Source: Anaerolineales bacterium UBA2395 | GTDB lineage: Bacteria > Chloroflexota > Anaerolineae > Anaerolineales > Villigracilaceae | Reading direction: 5' to 3' | Length of the DNA stretch: 39,487 nucleotides | Assembly (NCBI GenBank): GCA_002343775.1 | Contig: DDSH01000034.1 | Location: 1-39,487, forward strand | In this document: one piece after another, positions 23,128 through 31,479 of the stretch | How the letters are laid out: every line of letters begins with the position of its first letter | Numbering within the stretch: the first letter of the stretch is position 1 | The notes under the pieces: generated by a model | What the model was told of the DNA's origin: nothing | The model's input: only the letters and a program-made list of their open reading frames with translations | Database searches by the model: none | Made by a program: the position numbers and the translations under genes

Positions 23128-24363
23128 CTATCTTGCCGGGAGAATCTTCCCCGTCACTTCGCCGAAACCAATCCTGTACCCATCCCCCTGACAATAGCCC
23201 TTCATCGTCACAATATCCCCGTCTTGTAAAAATGTGCGCGTCTCGCCATCTGGCAGTTGAAGCGGATGCTCACCCCGCCAGGTCAGTTCCAGCATCGAAC
23301 CATAACCATCTTCGGTTGGTCCGCTGATGGTGCCTGTCCCGCACAAGTCGCCGACGCGCATATTGCAGCCAGTGACGGTGTGATGCGCCAGCATCTGCTC
23401 CATGCTCCAATACAGATATTTCATATTCGAACGGCTGATGGTTTGTGGCGCGTTCATGGCTGCGCTTTGCAGAGTCACTTCGAGGTTAATATCCACTCCC
23501 ATTGCCGAATCTGAATTGAGGTAGGAAAGAGGCGCGGGTTCCTGCTGCGGCAGCGGCACGCGGAAGGGTTCCAGCGCATCCATCGTCACCACCCAGGGCG
23601 AGATCGATGTCGCAAAATTCTTGGCAAGGAACGGTCCGAGCGGCTGATATTCCCATGCTTGAATATCGCGCGCGCTCCAGTCGTTGAGCAGCACCATGCC
23701 AAAGATATATTCGTGCGCGTTGCCAATCGAAATGGGGCTGCCAAGATCGTTGCCTCTGCCAAGGAAAAATCCCATTTCCAATTCAAAATCCAGCTGCCGC
23801 GAAGCAACGAATTCGGGCGGCGTATCCTTCGGCTTGACCTGCCCACGCGGACGGACGACATCCGTGCCGGAGAGCGTCACTGAACTTGCCCGCCCGTGAT
23901 ACCCAACCGGCAAATGCAGCCAGTTGGGCATGAGCGCATTTTCCCTGCCACGGAACATGACACCAACATTGGTGGCATGTTCGCGCGAGGCGTAAAAATC
24001 GGTGTAATCGCCGATAACGACGGGCAGGTGCATTCGGACATTTTCAACGGAGATCAATGCGCGCAAACGCATCGCTTCTTCCCAGACCGTGTCACCGCCT
24101 TCGCTGAGCAGGTCGGTTAATCGCTGCCGGATTCTCGTCCAAACCTCCCGCCCCGCGGACATGAAGCGGTTGAGGGACGAATCTGCAAAGAATCCGTATT
24201 GCTGGTCGAACAACTTTTGCTCATCAAGGAATGAAAGGTCAACCACAAAATCACCCAGCCGAGTTCCGATGCGTGGAGTTAAATTCTCCTTTGTAGAGAA
24301 AACTCCATACGGCAGGTTTTGAATGGGAAAATCAGATTCGGGAGAGATTTCAATGAACGACAT
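23128..24363 (-). CDS. fahA: Fumarylacetoacetase
   Basis: The 411-residue protein matches FAH in length and order: an SH3-like N-terminal part with 'LPYGVFSTKENLTPRIGTRLGDFVVDL', then the C-terminal mixed beta-roll with 'DYTDFYASREHATNVGVMFRG', 'LPVGYHGRASSVTLSGTDVVRP', 'DFELEMGFFLGRGNDLG', 'NDWSARDIQAWEYQPLGPFLAKNF' and 'GTGTISGP'. These hold the metal Asp/Glu set, the catalytic His and the Lys. FAH splits fumarylacetoacetate into fumarate and acetoacetate, the last step of tyrosine breakdown. Homogentisate dioxygenase is not in the window. The next gene in the same direction upstream is an uncharacterised protein. The Shine-Dalgarno is weak. Confidence 0.93.
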   Translation of the reverse strand: MSFIEISPESDFPIQNLPYGVFSTKENLTPRIGTRLGDFVVDLSFLDEQKLFDQQYGFFADSSLNRFMSAGREVWTRIRQRLTDLLSEGGDTVWEEAMRLRALISVENVRMHLPVVIGDYTDFYASREHATNVGVMFRGRENALMPNWLHLPVGYHGRASSVTLSGTDVVRPRGQVKPKDTPPEFVASRQLDFELEMGFFLGRGNDLGSPISIGNAHEYIFGMVLLNDWSARDIQAWEYQPLGPFLAKNFATSISPWVVTMDALEPFRVPLPQQEPAPLSYLNSDSAMGVDINLEVTLQSAAMNAPQTISRSNMKYLYWSMEQMLAHHTVTGCNMRVGDLCGTGTISGPTEDGYGSMLELTWRGEHPLQLPDGETRTFLQDGDIVTMKGYCQGDGYRIGFGEVTGKILPAR

Positions 24364-24391
24364 ACACTACCCTTTTGTTGTGTCAAAACAA

Positions 24392-25333
24392 CTAAAGCAA
24401 GTCCAATTGTTTTAAATCTTCGCGCGGTTCGTCAAAACTACAACTACCAAAGGAAATAAATCGATGGCGAATCTTCTCCAAATCACTTGCAGCTACGCGC
24501 AACCCCTTCCAAGTGAATTCATCCTCGCCAAATCGAAAACTTGACGGGTCTTCATCATCAAGAATGAACTGCACCAGATCCTGTGAGATGCCGTTGGCTA
24601 CCGCCAACACACCCGCGCCAAAGACGTTCAAAAAGCCGTGCATTTTCGTCCCAACGCTTTCATTAAAGTGGCGAATCGGATGATGCAACCCAGCTGTGCA
24701 TTTCAAAGGAATGCCCGAATCACGCGCCTCCACAATCGCCCACGCCACCTGCTCTGTTGATGGGAACGACTCCACCGTCACGCCGCCTGTGCGAAGTTTA
24801 AAGCCAACGTGCTTGTCTTTCACTTTTCGCAAAGCATAAAACAGTTTATCCGCCCGCGCCTGCCAGCCCTCGCCAAATGGGGCTTCGAAGAATACAGTCA
24901 ACCCATTGACGTTTAATTGTTCAGCCGTCTGCTTTACCAAATCATTAAGCGCATACTGATCGTCAAACGCCGACACAGGCAGCGAGACTTCGAACATATC
25001 CACAACCACTTGTGTGGGGTGAAGCGCACAAAAGGATTGAATACTCTGAAGGTCGAGATTGATCCCTTCTGAAAATTCCCCGATGTCTTTTCCGCTTCTT
25101 CCCAAGACCGTGAACGACAGCGCCCCATCAAAGTTTGTCATCCACGGGGAGAGTTCCGCCAACCTTCCGGCAGGGATGACAAAGCGCGCAAGCATCCAAG
25201 CATCCGGGTCGGTTTGGTATGTGACAAAGTTTCCGAAGGCGTCCGGCAGCGACAAACTCGCAGGCGGGTACAGCCCGGCATAATCGATCAGGCGGGACAT
25301 CAAAGCACGAAGCGATTTTTTCGGAGCGTTCAT
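24392..25333 (-). CDS. Uncharacterised conserved protein, probable partner of fumarylacetoacetase
   Basis: The 313-residue soluble protein begins 'LMSRLIDYAGLYPPASLSLPDAFGNFVTYQ', a start I recall from unannotated proteins in several phyla, and contains 'VGFKLRTGGVTVESFPSTEQVAWAI' and 'IPLKCTAGLHHPIRHF'. Alternating beta strands and helices with polar clusters at strand ends (KLRTGG, CTAGLHHP) suggest a TIM-barrel enzyme; this is inference. It is transcribed toward fahA with 28 bases between them, so a role in tyrosine or related aromatic catabolism is plausible. I recognise no named family, and no catalytic residue can be assigned. Confidence 0.7.
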   Translation of the reverse strand: MNAPKKSLRALMSRLIDYAGLYPPASLSLPDAFGNFVTYQTDPDAWMLARFVIPAGRLAELSPWMTNFDGALSFTVLGRSGKDIGEFSEGINLDLQSIQSFCALHPTQVVVDMFEVSLPVSAFDDQYALNDLVKQTAEQLNVNGLTVFFEAPFGEGWQARADKLFYALRKVKDKHVGFKLRTGGVTVESFPSTEQVAWAIVEARDSGIPLKCTAGLHHPIRHFNESVGTKMHGFLNVFGAGVLAVANGISQDLVQFILDDEDPSSFRFGEDEFTWKGLRVAASDLEKIRHRFISFGSCSFDEPREDLKQLDLL

Positions 25334-25362
25334 GTCCGTAATTATAGTCTGAAAATCATGGG

Positions 25363-25368
25363 TAAAAT
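25363..25368 (+). promoter_or_regulatory. TAAAAT -10-like element close to the dehydrogenase start
   Basis: GGGTAAAATT (25360-25369) puts the predicted start about four bases before the ATG at 25379. It is the third copy of this string ahead of a gene in the window. Confidence 0.4.
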
Positions 25369-25378
25369 TGAAGGTACC

Positions 25379-26293
25379 ATGCCGACCTTACTCATTCTAT
25401 CGAAAGAAGCATCAACTTACCGCGCCTTGATCGAATCTGCCAATCTGCCAGACCTGACCATCCTTGAGCAGGCAAGCGAAACCTGCGAAATCATTCTCGG
25501 TGAACCCAGCCACATCGGTGAGATATTCGGGCAATTCCCTGCGTTGAAGTGGGTACAATCCACATGGGCAGGAGTGGAACCGCTGCTGAACCCATCCCTG
25601 CGGCGGGATTACATCCTGACGAATGCGCGCGGTGTCTTCGGCGGGTTGATGTCCGAATTTGTCTTCGGATATTTGCTCGCGCATGAGCGAAAAATCTTTC
25701 AGCGCGCCGAAGCACAAAAAAACAGGGAATGGGACAAAGCGTTGACAGGCACATTACATGGCAAGACCATCGGCTTGCTAGGCGTTGGTTCCATCGGTGC
25801 TGAAGTGGCGCGGGCGGCAAAATTTTTCGGCATGACTGTCCGAGGTTTTACCCTGGCAAGCCGGGCAAGCGAATATGTAGATAAGTATTATCATACAGAC
25901 AAATTGATGGAGTTCGCGCAGGGATTGGATTATCTCGTATCCATTTTGCCGAACACGAAAGAGACGCAAAAGGTCGTGAACGCAGATTTGCTCAAGCAAC
26001 TCCCATCTCATGCCATCTTTATCAACGCAGGGCGCGGATCGGCGGTGGACGAATCTGCGTTGATCGAAGCGCTGGAGAATGACAAACTCGCAGGGGCGGT
26101 TCTGGATGTCTTCGAGCAGGAACCGCTTCCGAAGGAGCATCCTTTCTGGGTAACGAAGAATCTGACGATGACCTTTCACACATCCGCGCCGAGTTTTCCA
26201 AAGGACATTGCTCGAGTTTTCATCGAAAATTATCAGATGTATGTTGAAAGAAAGCCGTTGAAGTATGTGGTAGATTTTGAGAAGGGGTACTAG
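25379..26293 (+). CDS. D-isomer-specific 2-hydroxyacid dehydrogenase
   Basis: The 304-residue protein has the family's NAD(P)-binding loop GVGSIG (residues 135-140, 'TIGLLGVGSIGAEVARAAKFFG') and the catalytic triad R219 (INAGRGS), E248 (DVFEQEP) and H267 (FHTSAPS). It is closest in style to GhrA-like glyoxylate/hydroxypyruvate reductases; the true substrate cannot be read from sequence. The frame is open from 25214, but that part overlaps the divergent gene. ATG 25379 fits the family N-terminus and the -10 position; ATG 25358 is the alternative. It is followed closely by a dehydratase gene. Confidence 0.85.
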   Translation: MPTLLILSKEASTYRALIESANLPDLTILEQASETCEIILGEPSHIGEIFGQFPALKWVQSTWAGVEPLLNPSLRRDYILTNARGVFGGLMSEFVFGYLLAHERKIFQRAEAQKNREWDKALTGTLHGKTIGLLGVGSIGAEVARAAKFFGMTVRGFTLASRASEYVDKYYHTDKLMEFAQGLDYLVSILPNTKETQKVVNADLLKQLPSHAIFINAGRGSAVDESALIEALENDKLAGAVLDVFEQEPLPKEHPFWVTKNLTMTFHTSAPSFPKDIARVFIENYQMYVERKPLKYVVDFEKGY

Positions 26294-26310
26294 AGATTGG
26301 AGAATTCCAT

Positions 26311-27252
26311 ATGAGTGTTACTATTGAAGATATTCGACAGGCTGCCGCGCGGATCAAGCCGCACATTCACCGCACACCGGTGCTGACGAATGAGAGTTTG
26401 AACCAGCAAGTTGGTGCGCAGGTGTATCTCAAATGCGAGAATTTTCAAAAGGTGGGGGCGTTCAAATTTCGCGGGGCGTGCAATGCCGTCTTTTCATTGA
26501 CGGATGAAGAGGCACAGCGCGGAGTGGTCACCCACTCGTCCGGGAATCATGCGCAAGCGTTGGCGCTGGCGGCGCGGATGCGCGGGATTCCAGCGTATAT
26601 CGTCATGCCGAGCAATGCGCCGCAGGTGAAGAAAAATGCAGTGGCTGCATACGGCGGGCAGATCACGTTTTGTGAACCTACGCTTGAGGCGAGAGAAAGC
26701 ACAATGGAGAGCATCAGGCTCGATACGGGTGCGACCGTTGTCCATCCCTACAACGATGAGCGCGTGATCGCAGGTCAAGGTACGGCGGCGTTGGAACTGC
26801 TTGAAGATGTCCCCGACCTGGATGTGATCCTCGCGCCGGTTGGGGGTGGTGGATTGTTGAGTGGTACATCCATCGCGGCAACAGAGACGAAAAGAGGGAT
26901 CCGTGTGATCGCAGGCGAGCCCGAAATGGCGGATGATGCCTTTCGGTCAATGCAAGCCGGAGAGATCATTCCGTCGGTCGATCCTAAAACTGTGGCAGAC
27001 GGTCTGCTGACATCGCTCGGCACACTGACGTTCCCGATCATCCGCGAGCGGGTGGAGCAGATCGTCACCGTGAGTGAAGCGGGAATCATCACCGCGATGA
27101 AGTATGTTTGGGAGCGTGCCAAGATCATCATTGAGCCGTCAGCGGCTGTACCGCTCGGTGTTTTGTGGGAAAAGAAGATCAAGTTGAACGGGCTGCGGAT
27201 CGGGGTCATCCTCAGCGGCGGGAATGTAGATCTGGAAAAACTGCCTTGGTAA
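26311..27252 (+). CDS. PLP-dependent serine/threonine dehydratase-like enzyme
   Basis: The 313-residue protein is fold-type II: 'KCENFQKVGAFKFRGACNAV' with Schiff-base K52, 'THSSGNHAQALALAA' and the phosphate loop 'PVGGGGLLSGTS'. The C-terminal 'ILSGGNVDL' is typical of threonine deaminase. There is no ACT regulatory domain, so it is the short catabolic type: threonine/serine dehydratase, serine racemase or 3-hydroxyaspartate lyase. These cannot be separated by eye. GGAG lies eight bases before the ATG. The 17-base gap to the 2-hydroxyacid dehydrogenase suggests co-transcription; the 2-oxoacid product could feed that enzyme. Confidence 0.85.
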   Translation: MSVTIEDIRQAAARIKPHIHRTPVLTNESLNQQVGAQVYLKCENFQKVGAFKFRGACNAVFSLTDEEAQRGVVTHSSGNHAQALALAARMRGIPAYIVMPSNAPQVKKNAVAAYGGQITFCEPTLEARESTMESIRLDTGATVVHPYNDERVIAGQGTAALELLEDVPDLDVILAPVGGGGLLSGTSIAATETKRGIRVIAGEPEMADDAFRSMQAGEIIPSVDPKTVADGLLTSLGTLTFPIIRERVEQIVTVSEAGIITAMKYVWERAKIIIEPSAAVPLGVLWEKKIKLNGLRIGVILSGGNVDLEKLPW

Positions 27253-27291
27253 AAAAAGACGCCCTATTTTTGCAGGGCGTCCTGATTTTTT
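27251..27291. terminator. Bidirectional terminator
   Basis: GACGCCCT (27258-27265) pairs with AGGGCGTC (27274-27281), with A-run and T-run flanks. It separates the convergent dehydratase and CBS genes. Confidence 0.85.
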
Positions 27292-27297
27292 CCGTGG

Positions 27298-27735
27298 CTA
27301 TCGTCCACCGCCTGTAATGTAGTGCTCCAGTTGCGAGATCATGAACTTTTGCACATCAACAACTTCCTTCAACACATCGCGGACAGAGATCAAACCCAAA
27401 AATTCCTTGCCGTCGTACACCGGCAGGTGGCGGATGTTCTTGTCGATCATCAATGCCATGCATTCCTCGAGCGGCTGGCTGGCTTCGATGTAAACGACCT
27501 TCGAGGTCATGATCTCGCTGACGCTAGTGGTTTTTGCATTTTTGCCCGCGAGATCGACCTTTCGCACGCAGTCGCGTTCAGAGATGATCCCCTCCACCTT
27601 GCCGCCGCTGACCACCATCAAAGCGCCGGTGTTATGCTTCGCCATCAGTTCAAGCGCTTCGTAAACAGTCGAATCGGGGGTTATGGAAAAAATCTCGCCG
27701 CCTTTCCTTCGGATCATATCGCGCACTGTGGACAT
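27298..27735 (-). CDS. Two-CBS-domain protein
   Basis: The 145-residue protein is a single CBS pair: residues about 8-62 ('SITPDSTVYEALELMAKHNTGALMVV...GIISERDCVRK') and 76-130 ('YIEASQPLEECMALMIDKNIRHLPVYDG...GLISVRDVLKE'). Stand-alone CBS pairs bind adenosine nucleotides or SAM and regulate other proteins. The partner is unknown. AGGAG is eight bases before the ATG. It is a single-gene unit. Confidence 0.88.
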   Translation of the reverse strand: MSTVRDMIRRKGGEIFSITPDSTVYEALELMAKHNTGALMVVSGGKVEGIISERDCVRKVDLAGKNAKTTSVSEIMTSKVVYIEASQPLEECMALMIDKNIRHLPVYDGKEFLGLISVRDVLKEVVDVQKFMISQLEHYITGGGR

Positions 27736-27805
27736 GGGACATCTCCTTTTTTGGATTTTGCCAGAGTATAGACAAGAAACCCAAGAATGGCAAGCATTTT
27801 ATAAA

Positions 27806-27856
27806 AAAACGCAAAAAGCGGAATATCCTGTTTGTGAAAAATTGGATATTCCGCTT
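27806..27856 (-). terminator. Terminator of the feo operon
   Basis: AAGCGGAATATCC (27816-27828) pairs perfectly with GGATATTCCGCTT (27844-27856). On the minus strand a T-rich tail follows (TTTTGCGTTTTTTT). Confidence 0.85.
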
Positions 27857-27875
27857 TCTTTAATGGTCAAGAAAA

Positions 27876-28175
27876 TCAAAGCGCTGCTTCAGGGGAAACC
27901 GGGGATTCGATACGAACCGCTTCATCCTTGTTCGAAAACAGGGAAGCCAGTACATAGCGCTTGCCATGCACCGCCAATAATTGACAGTTGGACTCCAAGC
28001 CGCAGGCAGCACAATATTTACCATCAGGTCCGGCCTCGATCAGCCTGCCTTTTTTCACCAGCAAATCGAGCATGGACTGAACCGCCGAAGGTTGGGCTTT
28101 CATCTGCCGGCTGATCTCGAACAGACTCAGTCCGTTTTCCCGGGTTTCGAGCAGCGCAAGGAGTTGTGCAAGCAT
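27876..28175 (-). CDS. feoC: FeoC-like winged-helix protein with Cys cluster
   Basis: The 99-residue protein has a winged helix-turn-helix ('LLALLETRENGLSLFEISRQMKAQPSAVQSMLDLLVKKGRLIEA') and a Cys motif C-x2-C-x5-C (CAACGLESNC) where FeoC proteins place Fe-S or redox cysteines. FeoC assists or stabilises FeoB. The start at 28175 overlaps the feoB stop by one base (TAATG), so it is coupled to the transporter; the longer frame to 28229 lies within feoB. It is the last gene of the feo operon. Confidence 0.75.
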   Translation of the reverse strand: MLAQLLALLETRENGLSLFEISRQMKAQPSAVQSMLDLLVKKGRLIEAGPDGKYCAACGLESNCQLLAVHGKRYVLASLFSNKDEAVRIESPVSPEAAL

Positions 28176-30373
28176 TATCCCAGCCCCAAGAGCATTCCGC
28201 CCTGATAAACCAGGAACGCCGCCAGCCATGCCACCGCAGTCTGATACACAGCCGAGGTGATTGCCCAGGAAATACCAAACTCATGTTTGATCGCGCCCAG
28301 CGTCGCGACGCACGGGACATAAAGCAGCACAAAGATCAACATGGCAACTGCGCTCAACGGCGTGAAGTGCTCGCGCAGCGCACGGCTCAACACAGTATCC
28401 TGCGCCTCAGCTTCTTCATCCACCAGATTCACGCCGAGGATGATGCTCAACAAAATCTTTCCAGAGTTTACAGCCGCATCCACAAAACCGAATCCGATCC
28501 CGCTCAGATCTTCGAGGAAGGTGGTCGGTTCGGCTGCTTCTTCCGCATCTTCTGCGCCGATATAGATCTGGCTCATCGTGCTGACGACGATTTCCTTCGC
28601 CATGAAGCCGGTCACCAATGCGCCGCTGGTCTGCCAGTCGCCAAATCCCAAGGGCGCGAACACCGGCGCAATGGCGCCACTAACCCTGCCAAAATACGAG
28701 TCGCGCTGGTTCTCAACGCCCCAGGGCAGGTTGAGCAGCACCCACATCACAAGGGAGGCGTACAAGATCACCGTCCCAGCCTTGTGGACAAATTCGCGCG
28801 TATTCTCCCACATATGGATCAAGACACTTTTGAATGCCGGGTTGCGATATGGTGGCAACTCCAACACGAACGCCGACGAGACATCCGGCTTGAGAATGGT
28901 GCGGGTAAAGACCATGCCCGCCAGCATGGCAACCAAAATACCAAGCGCATACATCGCCCAGATCACCGTCCCTGCGCTGGAGCCGAAGAACGCCAAGCCG
29001 AAAACCACATACACTGGCAAACGCGCCGAGCACGACATGAGCGGCACGAGCAACGCTGTCAACACACGATCTCGACGGCTGGCGATCGTCCGCGTGGCAT
29101 ACACCGCCGGGACGGCACAGCCAAAGCCGAGGATCATCGGGATGAACGACTTGCCGTGCAAGCCCACCACGCGCATAAAGCGATCCATCACGAATGCAGC
29201 GCGGGACATATAGCCCGAATCTTCGAGTAAAGCGAGGAAAAAATACAGGATGAGCAAACCGGGGACAAAGACCAGAACGCCTCCGACTCCGCCGATCACC
29301 GCTTCCACGACGAGGGAATGAATCCAAGCCGGAGCCGCTGCCAGGTCCAGCAGCGAAGCGAACCAGCTTGCAATCGGTCCGTTGATGACCGCGTCGGTCC
29401 AATCCAAAAACGGAGCCGATACATCGATCACCAAACGGAACATGATGTACATCATCGCAAAGAAGATCGGCAACCCCAGCCATTTGTGCGTGACGATGTC
29501 GTCGATACGGTCAGTCAGCGTGACACGATCCATGTGCGGGCGTTTCAACGCCTGCCGCACGATGCCGTTGATGAATCCATAGCGGCGGTCGGCGACCAGC
29601 ATGTCCACGTCGTCGCCCAGCCATGACTTTAATTTCTCGGAACTTTGCCGTGCAAGTTCAATGACGGCACCGCCATTCGGCAGGGTGCGGACATGCTCGA
29701 GAACATCTGCGTCTGCTTCGAGCAGTTTGATCGCCAGCCAACGGCTGGGGTAATGTCCTGTATCCAATTTGTGCTCAGCAAACGCCTCGGTCATGTTTGC
29801 GATCTCGCGTTCGAGTTTGCCGCCATAATCCAGGCGGAACAGTGTGTGAGAGGAAGTAATATTCATGGAATTCTATTTTCGCGCAACCTGTACAGCCTTG
29901 GAAATCAATTCAGGGATCCCGGTGCCACGATTCGCAGTGGTGGAAACGACCGGGACGCCGCCCAATAGTTCGGATAGATACTGAAGGTCGATCTTCGCAC
30001 CGTCTTTGTGCAAATCATCCGTCATGTTGAGCGCCATCACAACCGGCACATCCAGTTCCAAAATCTGGACGGTCAAATATAAATTGCGTTCGAGGTTGGT
30101 CGCGTCGACCACGTTGATCACCGCATCGGGTTTTTCTTTGATGATGAAATCACGAGCGATGATCTCCTCCGGAGTGTATGCGGTAAGGCTGTATGTCCCC
30201 GGCAAGTCCACGACATTGATCTTCAACCCATCGAAGTTGATCTCACCATCTTTTTTCTCCACCGTTTTTCCGGGCCAATTCCCCGTGTGCTGGTGCAAAC
30301 CGGTCAATGCATTGAAAATGGTCGTCTTCCCCGCATTTGGATTTCCCGCAAGTGCAATCGTCAAGTCAGCCAT
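28175..30373 (-). CDS. feoB: FeoB ferrous iron transporter interrupted by one in-frame TAG
   Basis: Two ORFs in the same frame cover a complete FeoB. Part 1 (30373-29873, 166 residues) is the G domain: GNPNAGKTT, DLPGTYSL, NMTD. Part 2 (29866-28175, 563 residues) is the helical linker and membrane transporter ('GLPIFFAMMYIMFR', gate motifs 'GYMSRAAFVMDRFM', 'GFGCAVPAVYATRTI' and 'CSARLPVYVVFG'). Between them are TAG, two codons and ATG. No Shine-Dalgarno precedes that ATG. Joined length (about 730) equals a normal FeoB. It may be a two-piece FeoB made by reinitiation, a recent nonsense mutation, or read through. Iron uptake is the role either way. Confidence 0.88.
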
Positions 30374-30375
30374 GG

Positions 30376-30612
30376 TTACCCCAAAACCACTTCGATCTGA
30401 GCCGCTTCCTCTTTCCGCAGCGCAAGATGATAGCCCTTGATGAAATACGCCATCGGGTCACCCAACGGCGCATGGCGTTCCAGCAAAATCGTTTCCCCTT
30501 TTACGATCCCCATTTCCACGAACCGGCGGCGCAGTGCGCCCGTGCCGTTGACCTTTGTTATCGTCCCATGTTGACCGCGCTGGAGCAAATGGAGTTGAAT
30601 GGATTCAGACAT
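30376..30612 (-). CDS. feoA: FeoA, small SH3-like partner of FeoB
   Basis: The 78-residue protein is a single FeoA domain: 'QRGQHGTITKVNGTGALRRRFVEMGIVKGETILLERHAPLGDPMAYFIKGYHLALRKEEA'. FeoA binds FeoB and tunes its GTPase and transport. It lies two bases before the FeoB G-domain start and 12 bases after the DtxR-type regulator, so all are one operon. Confidence 0.92.
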   Translation of the reverse strand: MSESIQLHLLQRGQHGTITKVNGTGALRRRFVEMGIVKGETILLERHAPLGDPMAYFIKGYHLALRKEEAAQIEVVLG

Positions 30613-30624
30613 TGGATAATTCCT

Positions 30625-31293
30625 TTAAGATTTTATCGGTTTTACAACCACAAATTCAGCCATCGCCAATCCCAACGCCGTCACCTTACCTTCCACTTCC
30701 AGCGTCAGCGGGCCTTGAAGCGGCGCGGCTTCAAGCAGCTTCACATTGTGCCCGGGCAAAATATCCCTCTCTTGCAAATAGCGCAACACATCCGTCGCCG
30801 TGGCATCCACGGCAAGGATGCGCGCTTTCTCACCGATGCCCAGCTCGCTCAACGGAATTCCTTCAAGCGCCTTGAACGAACCATCAGTGGATGGGATGGG
30901 ATTTCCACGCGGGCAAGTCTTTGGGTTTCCCAAAAAAGCAGCCAGCGCCTCGGTCACTTCGGGAGCCGTGGCATGTTCCAGCGAACAGGCAAACTCATAG
31001 ATCTGCGCCCACTCGATCTTCAAATGGTCATGCAGAAAACACTCCCACAAACGCTGTCGGCGCAACACGTTCACCGCCGCCTCGCGTCCCTTCTTTGTCA
31101 AGTTCACGCCTTTGTAAGGCATATGAGAAACCAGCCCTTGTTCCCCCAACCGCCGCACCATTTCGTTTGCAGAAACCGGTGTTACGCTCAAACGTTCCGC
31201 AAGACGCGCGACCGTCACCGTATCGCGCTCGCTCAATTCCACCATTGCCTTGAGATACATTTCCGTGCTTTCACTGAGATGCCTGACTGTCAT
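30625..31293 (-). CDS. DtxR/IdeR-family iron-dependent repressor
   Basis: The 222-residue protein has the DtxR arrangement: winged HTH (residues 5-70, 'TVARLAERLSVTPVSANEMVRRLGEQGLV'), metal-binding and dimer domain ('CSLEHATAPEVTEALAAFLGNPKTCPRGNPIP', with the Cys/Glu/His ligands) and a C-terminal SH3-like FeoA domain from about 150. The Cys ligand favours Fe(II) over Mn(II). As first gene of the feo operon it probably represses the operon when iron is plentiful. The start at 31293 has AGGG upstream; the frame to 31359 runs through the promoter. Confidence 0.87.
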   Translation of the reverse strand: MTVRHLSESTEMYLKAMVELSERDTVTVARLAERLSVTPVSANEMVRRLGEQGLVSHMPYKGVNLTKKGREAAVNVLRRQRLWECFLHDHLKIEWAQIYEFACSLEHATAPEVTEALAAFLGNPKTCPRGNPIPSTDGSFKALEGIPLSELGIGEKARILAVDATATDVLRYLQERDILPGHNVKLLEAAPLQGPLTLEVEGKVTALGLAMAEFVVVKPIKS

Positions 31294-31305
31294 AAGGTAA
31301 CCCTG

Positions 31306-31335
31306 ATAATAATTGTTATGGTTGACCTTATTATA
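31306..31335 (-). promoter_or_regulatory. feo operon promoter with AT-rich inverted repeat
   Basis: TATAAT on the minus strand occupies 31335-31330. ATAATAA (31306-31312) and TTATTAT (31328-31334) are inverted copies spanning the -10 and start. This fits an operator for the DtxR-type repressor encoded just downstream. Confidence 0.5.
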
Positions 31336-31430
31336 TTTTGACGCAATACCTTTCGACATGGACGGAAGTCACGTCTTCGATTGAGTTAAGTCACCCCGCT
31401 TCGAACGGACCCGGAAACGGATCCAGGAAT

Positions 31431-31461
31431 AAAAACAGGCTCCACCCGAAAGCGGAGCCTG
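31431..31461 (-). terminator. Terminator of the LysR gene
   Basis: CAGGCTCC (31436-31443) pairs with GGAGCCTG (31454-31461); on the minus strand TTTTTATT follows. Confidence 0.85.
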
Positions 31462-31479
31462 CAACGTTTATCTGAAAAA

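Noticed and set aside
28166..29230. A 354-codon plus-strand ORF opposite feoB
   Set aside because: It has a protein composition rich in His, Arg and Gln with no hydrophobic core, as expected of an antisense shadow; feoB on the other strand is unmistakable.
29864..29880. Pyrrolysine or selenocysteine at the feoB stop
   Set aside because: The codon is TAG, not TGA, and pyrrolysine is very unlikely here. Reinitiation or mutation is simpler.
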